DNA of 64,000 nt from Radicibacter daui (GTDB lineage Bacteria; Pseudomonadota; Alphaproteobacteria; Radicibacterales; Radicibacteraceae): the NCBI GenBank assembly GCA_030657355.1, contig CP131056.1, positions 2,624,501 to 2,688,500 on the forward strand, in the 5' to 3' direction. Below the pieces are notes generated by a model, which worked only from the letters and a program-made list of their open reading frames with translations, searched no databases and was not told the origin of the DNA. Made by a program: the position numbers and the translations under genes. Positions 40,951-49,495 of this stretch are shown here, piece after piece (within the stretch, counting starts at the first letter, position 1; each line of letters starts with the position of its first letter).

Positions 40951-41498
40951 GGCAACTTTCCTTGAATTTCGTCTTTCATCACCAGCGGCAGCCCTGCGGC
41001 GATGAACACCACACGCCCCGCCAGCCGGGCCATCTGCTGGTTGAGCCGCCCGGCTTCATCCCGGAACCGGCGCGCCAGCGCATTGTCCGGCACGATGCCG
41101 AGCCCGACCTCGTTCGACACCAGCACAACCGGCGCCTTGTAGCCGGCAAGCGCCGCCTCAAACGCAGCGACCGCCGCCGGAATATCATGCTCACCCAGCA
41201 TCAGGTTGGTAAGCCACAGCGTCAGGCAATCGACCAGAACCGGGCGCCCCCCGGCAGCCGCGAGGCCTGCCGCAAGGTCAAGCGGTGCGTCAATGGTCAT
41301 CCACCGAGCCGCGCGCCGGCCCCGATGCTCGGCAATTCGCGCCCGCATCTCCTCGTCCCATGCTTCGGCGGTCGCGATATAGGCAAGCGGCCCCTCCAGC
41401 GCTTCCATAAGGCCTTCGGCATGGCGGCTCTTGCCGGAGCGCGCACCGCCGAGCACCAGCGTCAGATCGGCAAGCATTGATGGCGGGGAAGCCGGCAT
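40947..41498 (-). CDS. cobP: Bifunctional adenosylcobinamide kinase/adenosylcobinamide-phosphate guanylyltransferase
   Basis: A 183-residue P-loop enzyme that phosphorylates adenosylcobinamide and then adds GMP. VLGGARSGKSRHAE is the P-loop, VDCLTLWLTNLML the B motif and LVSNEVGLGIVPDNALARRFRDEAGRLNQ the family signature. ATG 41498 has AGGA at eight bases; ATG 41477 is a possible shorter start. It is the first gene of the leftward cobP-cobO-cobQ operon and diverges from the riboswitch-controlled plus-strand genes, so both promoters lie in 41499-41570. Confidence 0.94.
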   Translation of the reverse strand: MPASPPSMLADLTLVLGGARSGKSRHAEGLMEALEGPLAYIATAEAWDEEMRARIAEHRGRRAARWMTIDAPLDLAAGLAAAGGRPVLVDCLTLWLTNLMLGEHDIPAAVAAFEAALAGYKAPVVLVSNEVGLGIVPDNALARRFRDEAGRLNQQMARLAGRVVFIAAGLPLVMKDEIQGKLP

Positions 41499-41535
41499 GG
41501 ATCGGGTCCTGTCGGGGGGACGGGCGGCCCGTCGA

Positions 41536-41562
41536 TTGACAGGGCTGAGGCGAAGGCATAAG
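41536..41562 (+). promoter_or_regulatory. Candidate promoter of the riboswitch-led cobalamin operon
   Basis: TTGACA (41536-41541) is a perfect -35. The best -10 is CATAAG (41557-41562), 15 bases further, with 4 of 6 matches. Initiation would fall near 41570, just where the riboswitch begins. The spacing is short, so the -10 assignment is tentative. Confidence 0.45.
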
Positions 41563-41570
41563 CAAAACCC

Positions 41571-41780
41571 GACGGTTCTTCCAGCACGGAAGATGAAAAG
41601 GGAATCTGATGCGGCGCGCGCGAAAGCGCAAACCCAGTCCAGAGCTGCCCCCGCAACTGTAGGCGGATAGCCGCCCCGTATTTCCCCGGATGGGGAAGCC
41701 ACTGCGACGCCTCGGGCATTCTCGCGGGAAGGTCACGGGACCGGCGTTTTGATCCGCAAGCCAGGAGACCTGCCGTCAAC
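41571..41780 (+). ncRNA. Cobalamin (AdoCbl) riboswitch
   Basis: The leader has the standard conserved blocks in order: AAAAGGGAATCTGATGCGG near 41597, AGCTGCCCCCGCAACTGTA (41643-41661), GCCACTG (41698-41704), GGGAAGG (41726-41732) and the B12-box GCCAGGAGACCTGCC (41760-41774). It is on the plus strand upstream of the DUF1636, cobW and cobN genes and should reduce their expression when adenosylcobalamin is plentiful. Ends are approximate. Confidence 0.95.
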
Positions 41781-41788
41781 AGGTTTGG

Positions 41789-41808
41789 TAACTGCCCGGT
41801 GGCAGTTA
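41789..41808 (+). promoter_or_regulatory. Hairpin of the riboswitch expression platform
   Basis: TAACTGCC (41789-41796) and GGCAGTTA (41801-41808) form an 8-bp stem with a CGGT loop, starting 14 bases after the B12-box. No U-run follows. The stem lies about 140 bases before the first likely start codon, so it may act as part of a platform that works on translation or Rho access; the mechanism cannot be fixed from sequence. Confidence 0.5.
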
Positions 41809-41950
41809 ACGAGGCATCCGGACGGGGTGATTTCCGGCAGTGTCGATCGGTCTTTCGGCACCGGCGCAGCTCAATTTCCAAAGAGCCGCGCCGATCTTCC
41901 CGTTTTGGATAACAGGGGCCCCGCCCGCAAGGGAGCCGGCCGCTGCCTTG

Positions 41951-42385
41951 ATGTTCAAGAGCGTGGAGACGTCCAAAGTGTCCGAAGCAGGCCAGACGCG
42001 GCTTTATGTCTGCACCAGCTGCAAAAAAACCGGCGAAGGCGATGGCGAGCGCCTTTATGCCGCCGCGCGCGCCTGCCTTGAGGGCGCCGGCTCCGACGCT
42101 GCACCAGAACTTCATGCCGTCACCTGCTTTGGTAATTGCGAGCAGGGTTGCTCCGCCGCCATCGCCGGCCCCGGCAAATGGGGTTACCTGCTGGGCGGGC
42201 TGACGCCAGAGCTTGCCGGCGACCTCATCACCTATGCCGGCGCCTATGCCGCCTCGCCCACCGGCACCGTGCTGCGCCGGGCGCGGCCGGCAAGCCTTGA
42301 GCGTGCGCTGATTTCCCGTTTTCCCGTGCCTGCCGCCAAAGGCGGCGAAGAGGCCTTTCTCAAGCCGACGGTTGCTGCTTCATGA
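41951..42385 (+). CDS. DUF1636 thioredoxin-like metal/Fe-S protein
   Basis: A 144-residue protein of the DUF1636 family. LYVCTSCK gives a first C-x-x-C pair, and TCFGNCEQGCSAAIAGPGKWGYLLGGL gives three more cysteines, as in thioredoxin-like [2Fe-2S] ferredoxins. DUF1636 genes are repeatedly found in B12-regulated or cobalt-related operons; an electron-transfer or metal-handling role is inferred. ATG 41951 is used, with only a weak GGGAG upstream; GTG 41840 is an alternative. The stop overlaps the cobW start (ATGA). Confidence 0.85.
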   Translation: MFKSVETSKVSEAGQTRLYVCTSCKKTGEGDGERLYAAARACLEGAGSDAAPELHAVTCFGNCEQGCSAAIAGPGKWGYLLGGLTPELAGDLITYAGAYAASPTGTVLRRARPASLERALISRFPVPAAKGGEEAFLKPTVAAS

Positions 42386-43443
42386 GCCTTTCTGCTTCCT
42401 CCACCGCCGCCAAAGGCAAGATCCCCGCAACCGTCATCACCGGCTTTCTGGGCGCGGGCAAGACGACGCTGGTGCGCCATGTGATCGAGAATGCCCGTGG
42501 CCGGCGCATAGCCATCATCGTCAACGAGTTCGGCAGCCTTGGCATTGATGGCGACATCCTGCGCAGCTGCGCCGTGCCCGGCTGCACGGAAGAGGACATT
42601 GTCGAGCTCGCCAATGGCTGCCTGTGCTGCACCGTGGCGGATGAGTTCCTGCCCACGATCGAGGCGCTGCTGGCGCGCGAAAACCCGCCCGAGCACATCC
42701 TCATCGAAACCTCCGGCCTTGCCCTGCCCAAGCCGCTGCTGAAGGCCTTTGACTGGCCGGCCGTACGCTCGCGCGTCACGGTAGACGGCGTTATAACCGT
42801 AGTTGACGGCCCTGCCGTTGCCGCCGGGCGTTTTGCCGAAGACCCGGAAGCGGTGGAAGCCCAGCGCGCCGCCGATGCCTCGCTCGATCATGACAATCCG
42901 CTCGCGGAAGTGTTCGAGGATCAGCTTGGCAGCGCCGATCTTGTCATCCTCAACAAGACCGACCTTCTGGATGAGGCCGCCATTGACGCGCTTGGCGCCG
43001 AGATCGCCAGCCGCACCCCGCGCGCCGTCAAGATCGTACCGGCCCGCGAAGGCAAGGTGGACCCGCTGGTGCTGCTGGGCATTGGTGCAGCGGCTGAAGA
43101 TGACCTTGCGGCCCGCCCCTCCCACCATGACGCGGTGGACGGCGAGCATGAGCATGATGATTTCGACAGCTTCGATGTCGAGATCGGCGAAGTCGCCTCC
43201 CCCGAAGCGCTGGTGGAAAAGCTGAAGGCGGTTGCCGAGAGCTTTGATGTGCTGCGCATCAAGGGCTTCGTGCCGGTAAATGGCAAGCCGATGCGCCTTC
43301 TGGTGCAGGGTGTCGGCGGCCGTTTCCGCCATCATTTCGATATCGCCTGGCCGGCTGGCACGCCGCGTACGGGCCGCCTTGTGGTGATCGGTGAAACCGG
43401 CCTCGACCGCGCCGGCATCACCGCCGCCATCCAGGCACTCTGA
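42382..43443 (+). CDS. cobW: CobW GTPase, putative cobalt chaperone
   Basis: A 353-residue COG0523 G3E GTPase. GFLGAGKTTLVRH is the P-loop, LANGCLCCTVADEF carries the C-x-C-C metal motif, ILNKTDLLDE the guanine-binding NKxD, and a His- and Asp-rich stretch HHDAVDGEHEHDDFD at about residue 250 can bind metal. In cobalamin operons this family delivers Co(II) for CobN-dependent insertion. It is coupled to the DUF1636 gene in front and to cobN behind (31 bases), which supports that role. Confidence 0.95.
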   Translation: MSLSASSTAAKGKIPATVITGFLGAGKTTLVRHVIENARGRRIAIIVNEFGSLGIDGDILRSCAVPGCTEEDIVELANGCLCCTVADEFLPTIEALLARENPPEHILIETSGLALPKPLLKAFDWPAVRSRVTVDGVITVVDGPAVAAGRFAEDPEAVEAQRAADASLDHDNPLAEVFEDQLGSADLVILNKTDLLDEAAIDALGAEIASRTPRAVKIVPAREGKVDPLVLLGIGAAAEDDLAARPSHHDAVDGEHEHDDFDSFDVEIGEVASPEALVEKLKAVAESFDVLRIKGFVPVNGKPMRLLVQGVGGRFRHHFDIAWPAGTPRTGRLVVIGETGLDRAGITAAIQAL

Positions 43444-43474
43444 CAAGCTCGGGCGGCAAGGAAAGTCAGCGCAG

Positions 43475-46400
43475 ATGCACCTTCTGGTGAGGGAGACACA
43501 CAGCCTGGATGAAGGGAGCGAGGCCACCGACCTTGGCCTTGCCCCTGCGCCCATGCTGTTTTTCTCCTTCTCCGACAGCGATCTGGGTGCTGCCGCCAGC
43601 GCCTGGCAGCTCGCCCGCAATAGAGGCGAACCGCTGCCGCTGGTGCGTCTCGCCAGCCTGCAGAAGCTGCGCCACCCGATGTCGGTCGACATCCTGACCG
43701 ATGAGCTGGTGCCGCAGGCGAAGATCGTGATCGTGCGCCTCTTGGGCGGTATCGATTACTGGCGTTATGGCGTGGAAGAGCTCTATGCCTGCTGCCGCCA
43801 GCACGGCGTCAAACTGGCGCTGCTGGCGGGCGACGGGCGCAAGGACGAGCGGCTTGTCGACTTCTCCACCCTGCCAGCCGCAGACTGCGCCGCTCTGGAA
43901 GCCGCCTTCAATGCCGGCGGCGCCGGCAATGTCGAACTTGCCCTCAGGCAGGCGGCGTTTCTCGCTGGTCTCGGCCCGGAACCGCTTGCGCAAGCACAGC
44001 CGCTGGCTGCCGCTGGCGAGCATGATTTCGGCGTGCCGGCGAAGAGTGGGCGGCCCCTTGCCGTCATCACCTTCTACCGCTCTTATCTGCTGGCGGCGGA
44101 CCTTGCCCCGCTGGAAGCCCTGGCCCGCGCGCTGGATGCCGAGGGGCTGGATGTGCGGGCGCTTTATGTCTCCAGCCTCAAGGAAGGGTTCTCGGCCCGG
44201 CTGGTTGCAGAAAAGCTGGCGCAGTGGCGTCCGGCCATCCTGCTGAACGCCACCGGTTTTGCCGCCCGCATGGAAGCCGACGCCGGATCACCGCTGGATG
44301 CCGCCGGCTGCCCCGTCTTGCAGCTGGCGCTCGCCGGCAGCCACCGCGATGCCTGGAGTAGATCCAGCCGCGGCCTCGGGCAGAGCGACCTTGCCATGCA
44401 GGTGGTGCTGCCGGAGCTTGATGGCCGGCTTTTTGAAGGCGTCATCTCCTTCAAGGCGCCGGAGCTGCCGGATCTGGAGCTGCAATTCGCCCGGCCCCGC
44501 CATGCGCCCTGGATGCCGGGCATCACGACCGCCGCCCGGCGTGCCGCCCGCTGGGCCCGGCTTGCCACCTTGCCCCGGCATCGGCGGCGCCTTGCTATCG
44601 TGCTTTCCGATTATCCCGGCGCTGCCGGTCAGGCCGCGCATGCGGTGGGGCTGGATGCACCGGCAAGCCTGGCCGCCATGCTCGCTGATCTGGCAGGTGC
44701 CGGGTACGATGCCGGCCGCAACTTGCCGGATAGTGAGGAACTGGTCGCCGCACTGTGCCGCGCCGCGCCCCAGCCCTTCCTGACGCTTGCCGATTACGAC
44801 ACACTCTTTGCCGCCTTGCCGGCCGCCGCCCGCGAAGCCGTAACGGCTGCGTGGGGCCAGCCGGCGGCAGATCCGGCGGTTACCGGCGGCGCCTTTACCC
44901 TGCGCCTTGCCCGCTATGGCCATCTCACCGCCGTCATCCAGCCGGATCGCGGATCGAGCCTTGATCGCAAGGCGAGTTACCATGATGCCGACCTGCCACC
45001 CCGACATGGTTATGTCGCCTTCTATCTCTGGCTCGCCCACAAGGCCGGGATCGATGCCATGGTGCATCTCGGCACCCACGGCACGCTTGAATGGCTGCCC
45101 GGCAAGGCGGTGGCGCAATCAGAAGCCTGTTTCCCGGCCCTGCTGACGGCAGGGCTGCCGGCGATCTACCCCTTCATCGTCAATAATCCCGGTGAGGCTG
45201 CTGCTGCCAAAAGGCGGCTTGGTGCCGTGACGCTCGGCCACCTGACCCCGCCGCTCAAATCGGCGGGCAGCCACGGCCCGGCGCTGGAGCTGGAAAAACT
45301 CATCGACGAATATGCCGCCGCGGACGGGCTCGACACGAGGCGCATGGGCCTCTTGCGGCGGGACATCCTGACCCGCGCGGGTGATCTGGGGCTGCTGGCC
45401 GAAAGCGGCGTGACGCCTGCCATGGCGGAGGATGAGGCGCTGGCCCGGCTCGATGCCTGGCTGTGCGACGTCAAGGACCTGCAAATTCGCGACGGTCTCC
45501 ATATCTTCGCCCGCCAGCCGAAAGCCGACCGGCTGGCGCTGCTGGCCGAAGCGCTGGAACGTTCCTCCCCCGGCATCGATCCGGCTGTGCTCAGGGCGCG
45601 GCTTGAAGCGAGCGCCGGGGCTGAAGGCGAAGCGCTCATCGCTGCGCTCGACGGCCGCTTTGTGGAGCCCGGCCCCGCCGGCGCTCCCACCCGCGGGCGC
45701 GCCGATGTGCTGCCCACGGGCCGTAATCTCTATGCCGTCGATCCGCGCGCCATCCCCACCTGCTCCGCCATGGTGCTGGCCGCCCGCGCGGCCGAGGCGC
45801 TGGTCACCCGCCATTTGCAGGAACAGGGTGACTGGCCGCGCCGCTGGGTGATCGACCTCTGGGGCTCCACCACCATGCGCACGGGCGGCGAAGATCTGGC
45901 GCTCGCCCTCATCCTGATGGGGGTGACGCCGGTGTGGGATGATGGCTCCAACCGGGTGAGCGGCTTTGAGGTCCTGCCCATTGCGCAGCTGGAGCGGCCG
46001 CGCGCCGATGTAACGCTGCGCATCTCCGGCCTCTTCCGCGATGCCTTCGAGCCGCAGATCGCGCTCTTTGATGCCGCCGTGCGCGCTGTTGCTGCCCGCA
46101 GCGAAGAAAGCGCCGAGTGGAACCCGCTGGCCGCCGCCGCTGCCGGGCTTGAGGGTGAGGCGCTGCGCCTTGCCACCAGCCGCATCTATGGCGCTGCCCC
46201 CGGCACCTACGGCGCCGGGCTCAATGCGCTGATCGAGCGCGGCGCCTGGCAGGACAGGAACGAGCTTGCCGCCGCCTGGCTGGCGGCAACGGCAGCGAGT
46301 TATGGCGAGGGGCTGGAAGGCCGGAACGATGCCACCGGCCTTGCCGAGCGGGTGAAGGCGGCAGACGCCTTTATCCATGCGCAGGACCATGCCGAGATCG

Positions 46401-46864
46401 ACCTGCTGGAAGGCGGCGAATATGCGGGCCATGAAGGTGGTTTTGCCGCCGCAGCCGCCCTCTTGGGCGCGGCCCCCGCACTTTATCATGCCGATACCAG
46501 CAACCCGCACGCCCCTGTTGCCCGCACGGTGATAGAGGAAGTGCGCCGCATTGTGCGTGGCCGGGCAGCGAACCCCGCCTGGATCAGCGGCATGATGCGC
46601 CATGGTTATCGCGGCGGCGCTGAAATCGCCCGCTCGCTCGACGCCCTTTATGGCTTCGCCGCCACCCTGCCGGACCGGCTTGACCCGCAATTCGACCAGC
46701 TGTGGGAAGCAACACTCGGCACGCCCGCCGTGCTGCAGTTCCTTGAGCGCCAGAACCCCGAAGCCCTTGCCGCCATGCGTGCGCGCTTTGCCGAACTGAT
46801 GCGGCGCGACCTCTGGCGCCCCCGCCGCAATGCCGTCGCCTCTGCGCTGGAGGAAGCATTATGA
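43475..46864 (+). CDS. cobN: Cobaltochelatase subunit CobN
   Basis: An 1129-residue large subunit of the aerobic, ATP-dependent cobaltochelatase that inserts cobalt into hydrogenobyrinic acid a,c-diamide. It shows the CobN/magnesium chelatase H layout: VRLLGGIDYWRYGVEEL, FYRSYLLAADLAPLEAL, HLGTHGTLEWLPGKAVA and the C-terminal MMRHGYRGGAEIA. AAGGAAAG lies ten bases before ATG 43475. The AAA+ partners CobS and CobT are not in this window and must be encoded elsewhere. The cobG start overlaps its stop by ATGA. Confidence 0.96.
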   Translation: MHLLVRETHSLDEGSEATDLGLAPAPMLFFSFSDSDLGAAASAWQLARNRGEPLPLVRLASLQKLRHPMSVDILTDELVPQAKIVIVRLLGGIDYWRYGVEELYACCRQHGVKLALLAGDGRKDERLVDFSTLPAADCAALEAAFNAGGAGNVELALRQAAFLAGLGPEPLAQAQPLAAAGEHDFGVPAKSGRPLAVITFYRSYLLAADLAPLEALARALDAEGLDVRALYVSSLKEGFSARLVAEKLAQWRPAILLNATGFAARMEADAGSPLDAAGCPVLQLALAGSHRDAWSRSSRGLGQSDLAMQVVLPELDGRLFEGVISFKAPELPDLELQFARPRHAPWMPGITTAARRAARWARLATLPRHRRRLAIVLSDYPGAAGQAAHAVGLDAPASLAAMLADLAGAGYDAGRNLPDSEELVAALCRAAPQPFLTLADYDTLFAALPAAAREAVTAAWGQPAADPAVTGGAFTLRLARYGHLTAVIQPDRGSSLDRKASYHDADLPPRHGYVAFYLWLAHKAGIDAMVHLGTHGTLEWLPGKAVAQSEACFPALLTAGLPAIYPFIVNNPGEAAAAKRRLGAVTLGHLTPPLKSAGSHGPALELEKLIDEYAAADGLDTRRMGLLRRDILTRAGDLGLLAESGVTPAMAEDEALARLDAWLCDVKDLQIRDGLHIFARQPKADRLALLAEALERSSPGIDPAVLRARLEASAGAEGEALIAALDGRFVEPGPAGAPTRGRADVLPTGRNLYAVDPRAIPTCSAMVLAARAAEALVTRHLQEQGDWPRRWVIDLWGSTTMRTGGEDLALALILMGVTPVWDDGSNRVSGFEVLPIAQLERPRADVTLRISGLFRDAFEPQIALFDAAVRAVAARSEESAEWNPLAAAAAGLEGEALRLATSRIYGAAPGTYGAGLNALIERGAWQDRNELAAAWLAATAASYGEGLEGRNDATGLAERVKAADAFIHAQDHAEIDLLEGGEYAGHEGGFAAAAALLGAAPALYHADTSNPHAPVARTVIEEVRRIVRGRAANPAWISGMMRHGYRGGAEIARSLDALYGFAATLPDRLDPQFDQLWEATLGTPAVLQFLERQNPEALAAMRARFAELMRRDLWRPRRNAVASALEEAL

Positions 46865-48123
46865 GCGCGGTGGTAAAAGGCTGGTGCCCCAGCCTCCAGC
46901 GGCCGATGGCTTCCGGCGACGGGCTTATCGCCCGGATCAAACCTTCCGCCGGGCGTTTGCCTGCCGCTGCCGCCCGGCTGCTGGCCGGCCTCGCAAGCCG
47001 CTATGGGCACGGCACCATTGAGTTAACGCAGCGTGGAAACATACAGCTGCGAGGCATTGATAGTGCTGATTATAATTTAATTTCCGAAGAGGTAACATCA
47101 AGCGGACTGGCAGCGCCCGACGAAGCTGCGGAAGCCGTGCGCAATATCCAGTGCTCGCCCTTTGGCCCGGCAGAGGACGCAAGCGCCGCCTTCGATCCGC
47201 TGCCCATTGCCATGACACTTGAAGAAGCACTGCTGGCCGACATGGCGCTGCATGCCCTGCCGGGGAAGTTCGGCTTTGCCGTCGATGGCGGCGGCGGCTT
47301 TGGCCTTGGCATCACACAGGCCGACATAGGATTGAAGCCGGGCCTGGTTCCCGATCAAATCACCCTCGAAGCTGCCGGTCATGCCGTTCATCTGCCGCAT
47401 GAAGAAGCCGTGGCGGGCGCCCTCGCCCTCGCTCATGCCTTCCTCACACTGTCCCGGCGCTCCGGCAGCACGTCCAGGCGCCTCAAGAGCCTTACGCAAG
47501 AGATTGATGTCGCTGAAATATTCGGCGCCGCCGGTTTTCCGGCTCCGAGGCTCCAGCGGCCCCGTGCCCCGCAACAGCCCTGCCTCGGCCTGCAGCGACT
47601 GAAGCAGGGAATGGCTCTTGCCATAGCGCCTGCTTTTGGCCGGCTGCCCGCTTCTGCATTACTGTCACTGGCAGACTTTGCCCGGCAGCAGGGCGACGGC
47701 GTTCTGCGTCTCGGCGCCAACCGCTCCCTGCTGATAACCGGCCTTTCAAACGAAGCCGCGTATGAGGCGCTCACTCTTGCGAGCCGGCTGGAGTTGATCG
47801 TTTCGGCGGACGACCCGCGCCTCAAGATTGATGTCTGCACCGGAGCGCCGGGCTGCCCGCAAGCAGAGGCGCCGACCCTGACGCTGGCTGCAACCCTCGC
47901 GGCGGCCCTTCCCGAGCGCATCAACAGCCTGCATCTTTCCGGCTGCGCCAAGGGCTGCGCCCGCCCCCGCCCGGCAACGCTGACGCTGACGGCACGCGGC
48001 GGTCGCTTCAACGCCATCCGCAACGGCATGGCGGGCGATGAACCCTTCGCCAGCGCGCTTCAAGAAGCCGAGTTAGTTCAATTTATTCAATCCTTTGCAG
48101 CCGAGCGCCAAGACAGGACATGA
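46861..48123 (+). CDS. cobG: Precorrin-3B synthase
   Basis: A 420-residue siroheme/Fe-S nitrite-sulfite-reductase-like oxygenase. It uses oxygen to make precorrin-3B, so the pathway is the aerobic one. KGWCPSLQRPMASGDGLIARI and GTIELTQRGNIQLRG are the N-terminal signature; the cluster ligands are in IDVCTGAPGCPQAEA and LHLSGCAKGCARP. GC content drops in the middle (47035-47080), suggesting a less constrained part. It is coupled to cobN and cobH by ATGA overlaps. Confidence 0.93.
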   Translation: MSAVVKGWCPSLQRPMASGDGLIARIKPSAGRLPAAAARLLAGLASRYGHGTIELTQRGNIQLRGIDSADYNLISEEVTSSGLAAPDEAAEAVRNIQCSPFGPAEDASAAFDPLPIAMTLEEALLADMALHALPGKFGFAVDGGGGFGLGITQADIGLKPGLVPDQITLEAAGHAVHLPHEEAVAGALALAHAFLTLSRRSGSTSRRLKSLTQEIDVAEIFGAAGFPAPRLQRPRAPQQPCLGLQRLKQGMALAIAPAFGRLPASALLSLADFARQQGDGVLRLGANRSLLITGLSNEAAYEALTLASRLELIVSADDPRLKIDVCTGAPGCPQAEAPTLTLAATLAAALPERINSLHLSGCAKGCARPRPATLTLTARGGRFNAIRNGMAGDEPFASALQEAELVQFIQSFAAERQDRT

Positions 48124-48755
48124 CCCAAACCCAGCTGGACTATATCCGCGACGGCGCGGCCATCTATGAGCGCTCCTTTGCCACCATCCGGACCGAAGCG
48201 AACCTTGCCCGTTTCAGCGAGATCGAGGCGCGCGTGGCCGTGCGCATCATCCACGCCTGCGGCATGGTGGAGGTGGCGGACGATCTGTGTTTCTCCCCGG
48301 GCTTTGCCGAAGCTGCACGCAGCGCCCTGCATGCCGGCGCCCCTATCCTGTGCGACAGCCAGATGGTGGCCCACGGCATCACCCGCCCCCGCCTGCCTGC
48401 CGGAAATGAAGTGCTCTGTACCCTGAGCGATGCCCGGACCCCGGCGCTGGCACGTGAAATCGGCAATACCCGCTCCGCCGCCGCTCTTGATCTCTGGGGC
48501 GACAAGCTCGCCGGTGCCGTTGTTGCCATCGGCAACGCGCCGACCGCGCTCTTCCACCTGCTGGAACTGATTGCCGATGGCGCGCCGAAGCCCGCCGCGA
48601 TCATCGGCATGGCCGTCGGGTTTGTCGGCGCGGCTGAAAGCAAGGACGCGCTGGCGGCAACACCGGGCCTTAACTCCTTGATATTGCCTGGCCGGCGCGG
48701 TGGCAGCGCCATGGCGGTAGCCGCCGTCAATGCGCTGGCGAGTGACGCTGAATGA
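48120..48755 (+). CDS. cobH: Precorrin-8X methylmutase
   Basis: A 211-residue enzyme that moves the C11 methyl to C12 to give hydrogenobyrinic acid. The catalytic His is in RIIHACGMVEVADDL, and the segments ILCDSQMVAHGI and IGMAVGFVGAAESKDAL are conserved in the family. It overlaps cobG upstream and cobI downstream by four bases each. The length is normal. Confidence 0.96.
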   Translation: MTQTQLDYIRDGAAIYERSFATIRTEANLARFSEIEARVAVRIIHACGMVEVADDLCFSPGFAEAARSALHAGAPILCDSQMVAHGITRPRLPAGNEVLCTLSDARTPALAREIGNTRSAAALDLWGDKLAGAVVAIGNAPTALFHLLELIADGAPKPAAIIGMAVGFVGAAESKDALAATPGLNSLILPGRRGGSAMAVAAVNALASDAE

Positions 48756-49495
48756 ACGCCGAGACCAAAACCGGCTGCCTGTGGGGCGTGGGTGTCGGGC
48801 CGGGTGATCCCGAGCTGATGACGCTGAAGGCCGCGCGCATTCTGGGTTCCACCCGCCTCATCGCCTTTTTCGCCAAGCAGGGACGGCCCGGCAATGCCCG
48901 CACCATTGCCGCCGGGCTGCTGCGTGATGATGCCGAGGAACTGCGGCTCGAATATCCTTTCACCACGGAAATTTCGCTGAACGATCCGCGCTACCACCTT
49001 GATATGGATGCGTTTTACGACAGCGCCGCCGAACAGCTCGCCGGCCGTCTGGCCGCCGGTGAGGATGTGGCGGTGCTGTGCGAGGGTGACCCGTTCTTTT
49101 ACGGCTCCTACATGTATCTGCATGACCGGCTCGCCGCGCGCTTTCCGGTGCGGGTGATTGCCGGCGTGACGGGCATGAGCGGCTGCTGGACGGCAGCGGG
49201 CGCCCCCATCACCCATGGCGACGACATCCTCTCGGTCCTGCCCGGCACGCTGCCGGAAGAGGCCCTGACCCAGAAACTCGCCGCTGCCGACGCCGCCGTG
49301 GTGATGAAGGTTGGCCGCAACCTGCCCAAGATCCGCCGGGCGCTCGCCGCCGCCGGCCAGCTGGAGCGGGCGCTTTATGTCGAGCGCGGCACCATGGCGG
49401 GAGAGCGCATCGAGCGGCTGGCCGACCGTGACGAGGCAGCAGAGACACCCTACTTCGCCATCATTCTGGTCCCCGGACGGCGGGGGAAAAGATGA
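48752..49495 (+). CDS. cobI: Precorrin-2 C20-methyltransferase
   Basis: A 247-residue SAM-dependent tetrapyrrole methylase that makes precorrin-3A. GVGVGPGDPELMTLKAARIL is the N-terminal SAM loop, VAVLCEGDPFFYGSYMYLHDRL the second motif, and VVMKVGRNLPKIRRAL the C-terminal one. These distinguish CobI/CbiL from the other methylases of the cluster. It is coupled to cobH and cobJ by ATGA overlaps. Confidence 0.96.
   Translation: MNAETKTGCLWGVGVGPGDPELMTLKAARILGSTRLIAFFAKQGRPGNARTIAAGLLRDDAEELRLEYPFTTEISLNDPRYHLDMDAFYDSAAEQLAGRLAAGEDVAVLCEGDPFFYGSYMYLHDRLAARFPVRVIAGVTGMSGCWTAAGAPITHGDDILSVLPGTLPEEALTQKLAAADAAVVMKVGRNLPKIRRALAAAGQLERALYVERGTMAGERIERLADRDEAAETPYFAIILVPGRRGKR

Noticed and set aside
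45119-46690. A 523-codon minus-strand frame opposite cobN
   Set aside because: It is a shadow of cobN, whose motifs are continuous through the same bases; the antisense product has no domain.
48164-49216. Minus-strand frame of 350 codons across cobH-cobI
   Set aside because: It is antisense to two coupled, conserved cobalamin genes and has no domain pattern of its own.
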